Shown: positions 1 to 7,663 of the stretch, one piece after another
How positions within the stretch are numbered: position 1 is the first letter of the stretch
Layout of the letters: the number at the start of each line of letters is the position of its first letter
Assembly: GCA_009916335.1 (NCBI GenBank)
Contig: SAAR01000028.1
Coordinates: 1-19,085 of the forward strand
From: Erysipelotrichia bacterium
GTDB taxonomy: Bacteria; Bacillota_I; Bacilli_A; Erysipelotrichales; Erysipelotrichaceae
Direction: 5' to 3'
Length of the DNA stretch: 19,085 nucleotides
Notes under the pieces: generated by a model
The model's input: only the letters and a program-made list of their open reading frames with translations
Database searches by the model: none
Told to the model about the DNA's origin: nothing
Position numbers and translations under genes: made by a program

Positions 1-51
1 TTTAATAGATTAAAGACAACTTTAAAATATACATTAAATCAAATAAAGCCT

Positions 52-88
52 AAAAAACGGAAGTTTCAGTAAAAACGGAAACTTCGTT
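52..88 (-). terminator. Terminator-like hairpin, minus strand, no visible gene
   Basis: Arms GAAGTTTC (60-67) and GAAACTTC (78-85) form a perfect 8-bp stem with a 10-nt loop. It extends by three pairs (56-58 with 86-88) if one G is bulged. Read on the minus strand the stem is followed directly by a run of T (complement of 52-57), as in an intrinsic terminator. Read on the plus strand the nearest T run (101-106) is too far from the stem. No minus-strand ORF precedes it, because the next gene is on the plus strand, so its function is unclear. Confidence 0.4.
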
Positions 89-107
89 GAAATTTGAGCC
101 TTTTTTA

Positions 108-121
108 AGTATACGCTTTCA
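108..121 (+). promoter_or_regulatory. Possible cre (CcpA) site
   Basis: AGTATACGCTTTCA matches the cre consensus TGNAANCGNTNNCA except at two positions, including the first T. It lies about 90 bp upstream of a gene for alpha-glucan metabolism, a class often under carbon catabolite control in Firmicutes. This is a motif match only, and no CcpA gene is in the window. Confidence 0.25.
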
Positions 122-158
122 TTCGCGACAAAACCTTTTTATAACACTAAAATTCCTT

Positions 159-187
159 TTGTATTTCTATATGATTAACCTTATAAT
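159..187 (+). promoter_or_regulatory. Possible promoter of the GH13 gene
   Basis: A perfect -10 TATAAT lies at 182-187. At 17-bp spacing the -35 would be TTGTAT (159-164), matching only the first three bases of TTGACA. The predicted transcript start (about 194) would fall at the edge of the ribosome binding site GTGAGGT (195-201), leaving almost no leader. That and the AT-rich context keep confidence low. Confidence 0.3.
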
Positions 188-210
188 TAAACTAGTGAGG
201 TAGATAGAAA

Positions 211-2253
211 ATGAAAAACATCAAAAAAATGTTAGATAACTTAGAAAAACAAAAGTTATTACATGAAAAGGAAATCTTTAATTACAAAGTGCCACAATTA
301 TGGAACACTTGCCAATTAAAGAGTATTCCCACATATGATTGTGCTATGATCGTAAATCCATATGAATTTTATTACGAGAACATAAAGGCTATTTGCAAAG
401 GAAAAGCTAACAAAAATTACTTAAAGCCTTTATCCCAATTAACTAAAGAAAACGGAAAAGATGGCTCTTGGATTAAAAAAGCATTTGCTTACTCCAGTAT
501 GATTCGTACAAGTGCAGCCTATGATCACGATGGTGATGGTTATTTAAAACAAAGCAATCTTTATGGTTTAAAAGAAACAGGAACTTTTATGAAGTTTATC
601 TTATTAATTCCTTATTTAAAAGAAATGGGGATTGATACCATTTACTTACTTCCTTTCTTTCAATCAAGTGATTATGATAAAAAAGGTGAATTTGGCTCTT
701 GCTATGCACTTAGTGATTTTTTCGCCATTGATCCTACTTTGAAAGATCCTATGTTAGATGAGTTAAGTGTCGATGAAGAATGCAAGGCATTTATGGAAGC
801 TTGCCATATGAATCACATCCGTATCATCATTGATATTATTCCTCGTACCAATGCCATTCGCTCTAAACTGTTAAAAGAACACCCTGATTGGTTTTATTGG
901 ATTAAATTAGATGCCGCTAAAAACTTCAAAGCACCTGATATTGCCAGCGTACCGAAATTGTCTGTTGCGACTAACGAGGTAATGGAGAAGGTTTATCAAG
1001 ATGAAGCGATTCAACCATATTTAGCATCTTTTAGCTACGATCCTAAAACATTAGATGAAAAACGTTATTTACAGCTACTCGATAAAGTGGAAAAAGAAAA
1101 AAGCGATTTATTAGATGAGATTGAAAAAAACTATGGTATTACCATTGCGTGTGCTTTCTCTGATCAAGTTAATGATCCTCAACCTGTATGGAGTGATGTA
1201 ACTTTCTTAAGAATGTACTTAGATCACCCACAACTAGCAAGTCGATTCATTAATGAAGATCAACCACCTTATATATTATACGATGTGGCAAAAGCAAATC
1301 TACACCCTGGAAAAATTGAAAATAGAGAACTTTGGAATATGCTGGCTAGTATCATTCCTTATTACCAAAAACATTTTGGGATTGATGGTGTACGCATTGA
1401 TATGGGACATGCCTTACCCATTAAGTTAGTAGACGAAATCATTTCTAAAGCAAAAGCATTCGACAGCGATACTTGTATCATTGCCGAAGAACTTGATATT
1501 AAAAACGATAAAATTTCTTTGGCAAAAGGATATAACATGATTTTAGGAAATGGTTTTAGCGAAGAATGTCGCATTCAAGAACACCGTCTGCATGATTTTT
1601 ATTATGGTGCTCGTAATTTAGCTTGCCCCTTATTCGCTCTTTGTGAAACACATGATACCCCACGCATCGCAGCTCGTAAAGGGGGGAAAACATTAGCTAA
1701 AATGTTAACCATTATGAATTTATTCACTCCTAATGGTGTCGCTTTTTTAAACAGCGGTCAAGAGTTTTATGAAGTACAACCAATGAATCTAGGACTTGAT
1801 GCAACCCCTAAAGAAAAAGAGCGTTTAAATAAAAAAGATCCTCGTTATCAAAAATTAGCACTTTTCGATGCTTTCAACTTTACCTATGATGAATTTGATT
1901 TATATGAAACACTAAAAAACATCATACCTATACGCCAAGATTACTTATCATCTATTATTGATTTAGACAAAAGCATTCCTGCATGGTTCAACACGCCTAA
2001 TGATTTAGGTTTTGGCTCTTTCTTCCATAAAGAAGATCGTGCGATCTTAGTTGTTGCAAATGCGAATTTAGAGGAAGATAGTGTCTATAATATCCAACTT
2101 GAAAATGTCTTAAGTAAGCTTTCGTTTTATCCAAAAAAATGTGATGAATTATTTTCTACACACACTGAAAGCAAAAAAGGATACATTGAATCACTACACC
2201 ATATCTATGTCGATATGAAACCTGGTGAAGTGAAAATCATAGAAATTAAATAG
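211..2253 (+). CDS. GH13 (alpha-amylase family) protein with GlgE-like features
   Basis: This is a 680-residue cytoplasmic protein (no signal peptide) acting on alpha-glucans by hydrolysis or transglycosylation. GH13 landmarks are visible in order: a calcium-loop motif DHDGDGYL (105-112), a (beta/alpha)8 segment with YALSDFFAIDP (165-175), region I around D208, the nucleophile D397 in GVRIDMGH, the acid/base E426 in IIAEE, and D482 in ETHDTPR. Region I reads DIIPRTN followed by KEHPDWF, not the usual DxxxNH. The nucleophile motif RIDMGHALP has the RxDxxHxxP spacing of GlgE maltosyltransferases (GH13_3). The full catalytic triad suggests an active enzyme, but the substrate cannot be read from sequence. 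The start at 211 follows GTGAGGT with 9 nt spacing. The gene converges on pullulanase across a shared terminator, which supports a role in glycogen or maltodextrin metabolism. A plain alpha-amylase or maltodextrin glucosyltransferase is the main alternative. Confidence 0.85.
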   Translation: MKNIKKMLDNLEKQKLLHEKEIFNYKVPQLWNTCQLKSIPTYDCAMIVNPYEFYYENIKAICKGKANKNYLKPLSQLTKENGKDGSWIKKAFAYSSMIRTSAAYDHDGDGYLKQSNLYGLKETGTFMKFILLIPYLKEMGIDTIYLLPFFQSSDYDKKGEFGSCYALSDFFAIDPTLKDPMLDELSVDEECKAFMEACHMNHIRIIIDIIPRTNAIRSKLLKEHPDWFYWIKLDAAKNFKAPDIASVPKLSVATNEVMEKVYQDEAIQPYLASFSYDPKTLDEKRYLQLLDKVEKEKSDLLDEIEKNYGITIACAFSDQVNDPQPVWSDVTFLRMYLDHPQLASRFINEDQPPYILYDVAKANLHPGKIENRELWNMLASIIPYYQKHFGIDGVRIDMGHALPIKLVDEIISKAKAFDSDTCIIAEELDIKNDKISLAKGYNMILGNGFSEECRIQEHRLHDFYYGARNLACPLFALCETHDTPRIAARKGGKTLAKMLTIMNLFTPNGVAFLNSGQEFYEVQPMNLGLDATPKEKERLNKKDPRYQKLALFDAFNFTYDEFDLYETLKNIIPIRQDYLSSIIDLDKSIPAWFNTPNDLGFGSFFHKEDRAILVVANANLEEDSVYNIQLENVLSKLSFYPKKCDELFSTHTESKKGYIESLHHIYVDMKPGEVKIIEIK

Positions 2254-2255
2254 CA

Positions 2256-2308
2256 AAAACCAGTGTTGCCTACTATTTAGTAGTAAGCAATACTGGTTTT
2301 ATTTTTTT
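2256..2308. terminator. Bidirectional intrinsic terminator
   Basis: Arms 2256-2275 and 2281-2300 form a 20-position stem (18 Watson-Crick pairs) around a 5-nt loop. T-rich tails lie on both sides: 2297-2308 on the plus strand and the complement of 2255-2259 on the minus strand. It ends both convergent genes. The pullulanase stop codon (2273-2275) lies inside the left arm. Confidence 0.9.
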
Positions 2309-4369
2309 AAAGATAACAACAGATAAACCATGAATATCGACAAACTCTGGTTGTTCCGCTTTTTTTAAACGATTGTTATAAAAAATCATTTCAAACCCTC
2401 TTTCGACAGCGTAAGGATACATCGTATACGTCGGGTTAAAGAAAATAATCAATTCATCATTTTCATCTTTTACATTATATCTTAATACATGATCATGATA
2501 AGCACCATACGATACATTTTTATGAATGTCTTCTGCCTTATATTGTCGCAAGCACGAAAATTCTTTTCTTAAAGCAATCAACTCTTTTGTATAAACTATG
2601 ACATCTTTATTTTGTTTTGCTAAACTCCAATTTATTTTATTAATGCTATCTGGTGCATTATATGTGTTGGCTAAACCGTTTTTCGTACGACAGAATTCTT
2701 GTCCTCCATGTAAAAAGGGAATTCCTTGTGCCAATAAAACACTTGCAATTAACATTTTATGATGTAGCTTTTTTATTTTTGTACTCTTATTTAGTGCTGC
2801 ATCAATTTTATCCCATGATGTCATGTTGTCATGGCATTCCACATAATTCACACTTTGATTTGCATTCATAAACAATTGGTTCATACCAATTTCCTGTGTG
2901 GAAGCTCCCATTACATTCATACATTCGTAAAGTTTTGCTGTATTAGAAAGCATATATCCAAGATCATGCAAATTAGCCAAATCTGTACTTCCTTTGATCA
3001 CATCACGAAAGCGGTCACTAAAATGAGCAATATGTGGCATCTGTCGATTATTATATAAACTTGCTCTCTCTTGTTTTGCTAAATAAGATGGCATATCCCA
3101 ACCTTCTCCATAAATCATAAAATCAGGATTGATTCTTTTACACACTGCTACAATTTCATTCATCGTTTCAATATCTAAAATACCCATTAAGTCAAAACGG
3201 AATCCATCTATTTTAAACTTTCCTGCTAAATATTCACAAGCATTCACAATTAATTTGCGACACATCTTTCTTTTAGAATCAACATCATTCCCACACATTG
3301 TCGCATTAGAATATCCTGTATGCTCATTAAATTGAAAATAATAGTACGGAACACTCATCTGTAAACTACAATCATTCAATTCACAAACATGGTTGAATAC
3401 AACATCTAAATTCACACGCAATTGATGTCGATGGCAAGTTTCTACCAATAAGGCAAAATCCTTGATAATCTGCATAGGATCATAGACATTTGAAGAATAA
3501 CTATTTTCAAAAGCCATCCATTGATATGGATCATACCCCCAATTATAATAGCGTGAAACATCTAAATCATCGACACTTTTAAAGTCCATCATCGGTAATA
3601 GTTGTAAATGGGTAATGCCCAACGCTCTTACATAATTGAGGATTGAATTACGTCCTGTTTGTAAAAAGCTTTCAATATTGCCATTCACACTATAATCACG
3701 AATACTTAACTCATAAATAATCGCATCGCAATACGATTGCATACTAGGTAATTTGGCTTTGGATACATGAATACTGCTCATATCCACGACCACAGAGCGT
3801 TTCGAATTTGGCGTATTTGCTTTTGCATAAGGATCTAAACAGCGATTGATTTCTCCATTCACTTCCACATGATAAAGATACGAAGCATTCAATAAATCTT
3901 CCTCAATACTAATTGCATAAACCCCTTTCGCTTCTCTTTTCATCGCTAGCATTCGATGTTGTCCATTTTTCTCTAACGCTAAATATACATTATAGGCAGT
4001 AGGTGCCCACAATTTAAAAGTTGTTTTCTCTTTTTGGTAAGTACAACCTAAATCCGTTCCTGCATAATAAAACATCTCATCAAAAGCTTCACTTTTTACT
4101 ACTTGTGCAAAAATGAGTGGTGTATATCGTGCAAACTCGTGATAAACAAGGTATTCTCTACCAAATTGTATCTTTTCATCAAAATAACATTCATATTTAT
4201 GATACCCATCAATAATAATATCATCAACAATCGTTAATGGTATTTGATGATGATCATCTCTTTCGATATAAAATTTCTTGCTCTCCCCACCATAATTATT
4301 TAAAGCCATAAAGATATTTACCGTATGCATATCATCAAGATACGCTTTATAATAATCTGTCTTTTTCAT
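2273..4369 (-). CDS. pulA: Type I pullulanase
   Basis: A 698-residue debranching enzyme that hydrolyses alpha-1,6 linkages in pullulan, glycogen or limit dextrins. There is no signal peptide, so it probably acts inside the cell on imported or stored glucan. An N-terminal beta-rich region is followed by a CBM48-like module (about 100-185, including FKLWAPTA). The type I pullulanase signature YNWGYDP is at 275-281. Catalytic regions are DVVFNH (322-327), nucleophile D393 in GFRFDLMG, acid/base E422 in YGEGWD, and D514 in VECHDN. A C-terminal beta domain ends the protein. Length fits the roughly 700-residue type I family. The start ATG follows AAGGTGA with 4 nt spacing. It stands alone between two terminators. 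Assignment as a 1,6-debranching enzyme is firm; glycogen operon membership is not shown here. Confidence 0.96.
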   Translation of the reverse strand: MKKTDYYKAYLDDMHTVNIFMALNNYGGESKKFYIERDDHHQIPLTIVDDIIIDGYHKYECYFDEKIQFGREYLVYHEFARYTPLIFAQVVKSEAFDEMFYYAGTDLGCTYQKEKTTFKLWAPTAYNVYLALEKNGQHRMLAMKREAKGVYAISIEEDLLNASYLYHVEVNGEINRCLDPYAKANTPNSKRSVVVDMSSIHVSKAKLPSMQSYCDAIIYELSIRDYSVNGNIESFLQTGRNSILNYVRALGITHLQLLPMMDFKSVDDLDVSRYYNWGYDPYQWMAFENSYSSNVYDPMQIIKDFALLVETCHRHQLRVNLDVVFNHVCELNDCSLQMSVPYYYFQFNEHTGYSNATMCGNDVDSKRKMCRKLIVNACEYLAGKFKIDGFRFDLMGILDIETMNEIVAVCKRINPDFMIYGEGWDMPSYLAKQERASLYNNRQMPHIAHFSDRFRDVIKGSTDLANLHDLGYMLSNTAKLYECMNVMGASTQEIGMNQLFMNANQSVNYVECHDNMTSWDKIDAALNKSTKIKKLHHKMLIASVLLAQGIPFLHGGQEFCRTKNGLANTYNAPDSINKINWSLAKQNKDVIVYTKELIALRKEFSCLRQYKAEDIHKNVSYGAYHDHVLRYNVKDENDELIIFFNPTYTMYPYAVERGFEMIFYNNRLKKAEQPEFVDIHGLSVVIFKKIKPVLLTTK

Positions 4370-4384
4370 TTCATCACCTTTAAT

Positions 4385-4393
4385 ATCATACCA
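4385..4393 (-). promoter_or_regulatory. Possible extended -10 promoter of pulA
   Basis: On the minus strand TGG-TATGAT gives an extended -10 element. No good -35 lies 16-18 bp upstream. As with the convergent GH13 gene, the predicted transcript start would fall at the ribosome binding site, so this is tentative. Confidence 0.3.
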
Positions 4394-4418
4394 TTTATTT
4401 CATTTCTTTGCATCGCCT

Positions 4419-4474
4419 AAAGAAAAAGATTTCCATATTTTATGCAATGAAATGCACAATTTATGAAAATCTTT
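4419..4474 (-). terminator. Terminator after the ftsEX-M23 operon
   Basis: Read on the minus strand, arms AAAGATTTTCATA (4474-4462) and TATGGAAATCTTT (4437-4425) pair over 13 positions with one G-T wobble, followed by a T-rich tail (TTCTTT). The 24-nt loop holds a smaller TGCA/TGCA inverted repeat. It begins a few bases past the M23 stop codon and sits upstream of the pulA promoter. The long loop makes it a weaker prediction than the other terminators. Confidence 0.55.
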
Positions 4475-4480
4475 AATTCA

Positions 4481-5881
4481 TTATCCTAAATAAGTACGAG
4501 GATCGACTCTTGTTCCATAACTTCCATAGGCTGGTGTATATAAACCCCAACCACATGAACTTTGCCAATCTCCTGTAGTATACCATTTTGATACTGCTTG
4601 TTGCACAGTTTGATTTAACTTAAACAATTCAACGTGGGCATGTGGTCCACTAGAGTTTCCTGAGCTTCCCACATATCCTAGTAATGTTCCTTGTGCCACT
4701 ACTTGTCCTGTTCCATTGTAATTCATCGCTGGTACATTATTCATCATATGGTGGAAATTCATCGCAAACGTTTCTCCATTCACACTGAAGATAATACGCA
4801 CAGAGTTTCCTCCTCCTGCTGGAATTCCTGAACCTGCTCCTAAATTACCAAACCAACCTACATTAGGATAGGCATTACTTGCAAATACAACATAACAATC
4901 TGCTGGTGCATAAATCGGTGTTCCCATGCTTGCTGCATAATCAACCCCTCGATGTCCATCATTGTTGATCCCACGAGAAATCCATGAACCTTGAATAGGT
5001 GCAAACCACCCTGGCGAAGTAATGTTTTCTACATCTGCATTTCCTGAACCATCATTAAAGGAGAAACTTGGTTTTAATTGTGCCATCGTATTCGCAGCAG
5101 CATTTGCCTCATTTTGTGCTTTCAACAATTCAGCAACCTTTGCTTCATACTTCACAATTAAACCATCTTGTTCTGCTTTTAAGTTTTCTAAGTTCTGTTG
5201 TGTGATTTTTAAATTTTCCTGCTGTAATTTTAAATCATCTTCAATTCTTTTCTTTTCTTCTTTTTCAACTTCTAATTCTTTTTTTTCAACATTCAACATC
5301 TGAATTTGTTCTTTATCACTTCTTGTAAATGACTCTACACTACTTGAACGTTGTATCATATCGACAAGATCACTTGCCCCCATGATATATTCAATAAACT
5401 GATTCGTATTCACTCTTACTTGTGTTTCAACCATACGCTGACGAATCACATTTTTTCTTTTTTCAATTTTTTCTTCTTTTTCACTAATGATTGCTTCTAC
5501 CTGTTTAATTCCTTCTTGAGCAGCAACTAGTGATGTTTCAATCGCCGCAACTTGTGCTTCATTTGCTTCAATTTGTTTTTGATATTGCTGTGATACTGTT
5601 TTTAAATTCGATAAATCGCTTTTTACAGAATCAATGGAACTCGCAATGCTTGCAGCTGCATCTTTGTTTGCATTAATTTTACTTTGAATATATGCGGAAT
5701 ACTCATTACATTTATTTCGTTTTCCTACATCACTAATATACCCTGAACAATAATTTGTCCAATACGCTTCATTACCTTCAAATTCATTAGCACTTATATA
5801 TTGAGGTGCATTAACGATAAAACCTGTTGTAAGTACAGCCACAAGTACAAAGATACCTATTTTTTTACTTCTTGCATTCAT
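4481..5881 (-). CDS. Secreted coiled-coil M23 (LytM) peptidase, FtsEX partner
   Basis: A 466-residue exported murein hydrolase or hydrolase activator. A signal peptide (KK followed by hydrophobic residues 8-27, possible cleavage near 31) leads to a region with two cysteines (C45, C58). A long coiled coil follows (about 70-265), then an M23 domain (about 290-466). The zinc ligands are visible: H310 and D314 in GHRGVDYA, and H416 in GPHAH (with H414 catalytic by family analogy). FHHMM at 376-380 supplies another family-typical His. An intact metal site suggests a working endopeptidase, unlike the degenerate LytM domain of EnvC. It follows ftsX by 13 nt with a good site GGAGG before ATG. The coiled-coil plus peptidase layout matches FtsX-gated hydrolases (EnvC in proteobacteria, PcsB in streptococci), so a septal role is inferred. 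Confidence 0.9.
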   Translation of the reverse strand: MNARSKKIGIFVLVAVLTTGFIVNAPQYISANEFEGNEAYWTNYCSGYISDVGKRNKCNEYSAYIQSKINANKDAAASIASSIDSVKSDLSNLKTVSQQYQKQIEANEAQVAAIETSLVAAQEGIKQVEAIISEKEEKIEKRKNVIRQRMVETQVRVNTNQFIEYIMGASDLVDMIQRSSSVESFTRSDKEQIQMLNVEKKELEVEKEEKKRIEDDLKLQQENLKITQQNLENLKAEQDGLIVKYEAKVAELLKAQNEANAAANTMAQLKPSFSFNDGSGNADVENITSPGWFAPIQGSWISRGINNDGHRGVDYAASMGTPIYAPADCYVVFASNAYPNVGWFGNLGAGSGIPAGGGNSVRIIFSVNGETFAMNFHHMMNNVPAMNYNGTGQVVAQGTLLGYVGSSGNSSGPHAHVELFKLNQTVQQAVSKWYTTGDWQSSCGWGLYTPAYGSYGTRVDPRTYLG

Positions 5882-5894
5882 AAAATACCTCCGT

Positions 5895-6800
5895 TTATCT
5901 TTCCCACTTCAAATATTTATTAACCGATAATAAACTTCCGATCATTCCTACAATTACACCAAGCAATAAAATAACAAGTGAAACATAAATTGCAAATGGT
6001 ATTGGTGGTTCTAATTCAAATAATGAACTAAACATATATCCACCACTTACATCATAAACAAAGCCATATCCAAAGATTGTCAATAAGATTGGTACAACAG
6101 AACCAATAATACTGATGATAATACCTTCAATAATGAGTGGGGTTTTAATGAAACCATTGCTTGCCCCTACATTACGCATAATTCCAATTTCTTGACGACG
6201 TGCTTGAATCGTAATTTTAATCGTATTAGAAATTAAGAAAATTGCTAAGAAACATAAAGCAGCCACAAAGATTGCCCCTCCATATTTAATAGAATTGAAA
6301 GCATCTAGCATTTCTGAGGCAGTGTCCCCACCAAATTCTGCTTTTAAGACACCATCTATATTACGGCATTGCTTTGCCACTTTACTAATGTATTGTCCTT
6401 CGCTAACCTCGATATAAAAAGCAGCAGCTAAAGGATTTCCTTCTTCAAACATACTTGCGTATTCTTCGCCACCTAAATCACTTTCTAAGAAAATTTTCTT
6501 TTGTTCCTCAGGGGAAGAAAAACGAACACTTTTCACATTTGGAATCGCTTCTATTTCTTTTTGTATATCATCATATTGATTTTCTTCTACAATTAAATCT
6601 AACTGCACAAAAATCTCCACGCTTTTTTCTACTTTATCACTCATTGTGTTAATATTCACCGCAATCACTAGAAACAGCATAATCAAGATTAAGGTAACCG
6701 TAACTGCTGTTGCACTAGAAATTGACATAGCAATATTACGTTTAATGCTTTTAAAGGCATTTTTAATATGATAGGGCAATGATCTAATAAACTTAATCAT
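5895..6800 (-). CDS. ftsX: Cell division protein FtsX
   Basis: A 301-residue membrane component of the FtsEX ABC-type complex. It passes cytoplasmic ATPase signals to cell-wall hydrolases rather than transporting a known substrate. Four membrane segments are seen near 28-50, 174-192, 224-246 and 268-291. A large extracytoplasmic loop (51-173) is where hydrolase partners dock in characterised systems. Cytoplasmic residues RRQEIGIMRNVGA (201-213) form the conserved coupling region after the second segment. The start ATG overlaps the end of ftsE by 8 nt, so translation is probably coupled. The downstream M23 gene encodes the likely loop partner. Length and topology are normal for the family. Confidence 0.95.
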   Translation of the reverse strand: MIKFIRSLPYHIKNAFKSIKRNIAMSISSATAVTVTLILIMLFLVIAVNINTMSDKVEKSVEIFVQLDLIVEENQYDDIQKEIEAIPNVKSVRFSSPEEQKKIFLESDLGGEEYASMFEEGNPLAAAFYIEVSEGQYISKVAKQCRNIDGVLKAEFGGDTASEMLDAFNSIKYGGAIFVAALCFLAIFLISNTIKITIQARRQEIGIMRNVGASNGFIKTPLIIEGIIISIIGSVVPILLTIFGYGFVYDVSGGYMFSSLFELEPPIPFAIYVSLVILLLGVIVGMIGSLLSVNKYLKWER

Positions 6801-7482
6801 GTTTTAAGTACCCACCTTTCATAATATCTGCCACAACGAATCCTTCTTCTAACGCAATAGTACGTTTCTTATGTTGATCAACTAAGGCTTTATCATGTGT
6901 TACCATAACAATGGTTGTCGCCTCTTCTACATTAATTTTTTCTAATAAATCAATAATTTCATTGGACATCTCAGGATCTAAATTCCCTGTTGGCTCATCT
7001 GCAATAAGCACCTTTGGTCGATTAACAATCGCTCTACCAATCGTAGCACGTTGCTGTTGTCCCCCACTTAATTCTCGTGGAAAAGATTTCGCTTTTTCTT
7101 CCAAAGAAACAAGATGAAGGACTTCTCTAACTCTTCTTCTTACTTCCTGTTTTCCTACACCGATTGCCTCTAAAGCAAAAGCAATGTTTTCAAACACTGT
7201 TAAATTTGGTAATAAACGAAAGTCTTGAAAGACAACACCAATATTGCGGCGATAATAAGGAACTTTTTTGTGTTTCAATTTACCCACATTCACACCTGCG
7301 ACAATGACGCTACCAGAATCAGGGATTTCTTCTCCATCTAGTAATTTAATAAAGGTTGATTTCCCAGAACCTGTTGGTCCAATGACATATACGAACTCCC
7401 CTGCTTCAATATGGATATTGACATCTTTTAACGCATGGACTCCGTTATTATATATCTTAGAAACATTCTCTAAATGTATCAA
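6793..7482 (-). CDS. ftsE: Cell division ATP-binding protein FtsE
   Basis: A 229-residue ABC ATPase that works with FtsX at the division site. Walker A GPTGSGKST (35-43), Q-loop Q86, signature LSGGQQQR (138-145), Walker B VLIADEP (158-164), D-loop GNLD and switch His 196 are all intact. The start codon is TTG (7480-7482). It has a ribosome site AGGAG 9 nt upstream, the N-terminus MIHLENVSK aligns with the family start, and no ATG or GTG precedes it in frame without a stop. It is the first gene of the ftsE-ftsX-M23 operon, driven by the promoter at 7506-7534. Confidence 0.96.
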   Translation of the reverse strand: MIHLENVSKIYNNGVHALKDVNIHIEAGEFVYVIGPTGSGKSTFIKLLDGEEIPDSGSVIVAGVNVGKLKHKKVPYYRRNIGVVFQDFRLLPNLTVFENIAFALEAIGVGKQEVRRRVREVLHLVSLEEKAKSFPRELSGGQQQRATIGRAIVNRPKVLIADEPTGNLDPEMSNEIIDLLEKINVEEATTIVMVTHDKALVDQHKKRTIALEEGFVVADIMKGGYLKHD

Positions 7483-7505
7483 TTATATCACTCCTAATCC
7501 CTTAC

Positions 7506-7534
7506 ATTATAACACTGTAATAATTAAACCACAA
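7506..7534 (-). promoter_or_regulatory. Promoter of the ftsEX operon
   Basis: On the minus strand TTGTGG (7534-7529) and a perfect TATAAT (7511-7506) are separated by 17 bp, with an extended TG one base before the -10. The transcript would start near 7499 and leave a leader of about 17 nt before the TTG start, including the AGGAG site. Confidence 0.6.
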
Positions 7535-7573
7535 TTTGTATTTTATGTGAAATTACTTACCTCCTTCACCCAT

Positions 7574-7636
7574 AAGAAAAGACCACTTATTTCTAGCCAA
7601 TAAGAATACCTTTTATTGTCTACTTTTAAGTGATCT
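7574..7636 (-). terminator. Two-stage hairpin terminator of the secA operon
   Basis: The outer arms AGACCACTTA (7580-7589) and TAAGTGATCT (7627-7636) pair with one wobble. An inner stem CAATAA (7598-7603) with TTATTG (7613-7618) extends by three more pairs past one mismatch. On the minus strand the structure is followed by TTTCTT. It lies just past the FemAB gene stop codon and upstream of the ftsE promoter, so it probably separates the two operons. Confidence 0.55.
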
Positions 7637-7663
7637 ACCATCGCTTTTATTTTTATTATTTTG

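Noticed and set aside
7268..7603. Plus-strand 111-codon open frame opposite ftsE
   Set aside because: It lies antisense to an intact ABC ATPase and has no recognisable domain or ribosome site; it also crosses the ftsE promoter and terminator.
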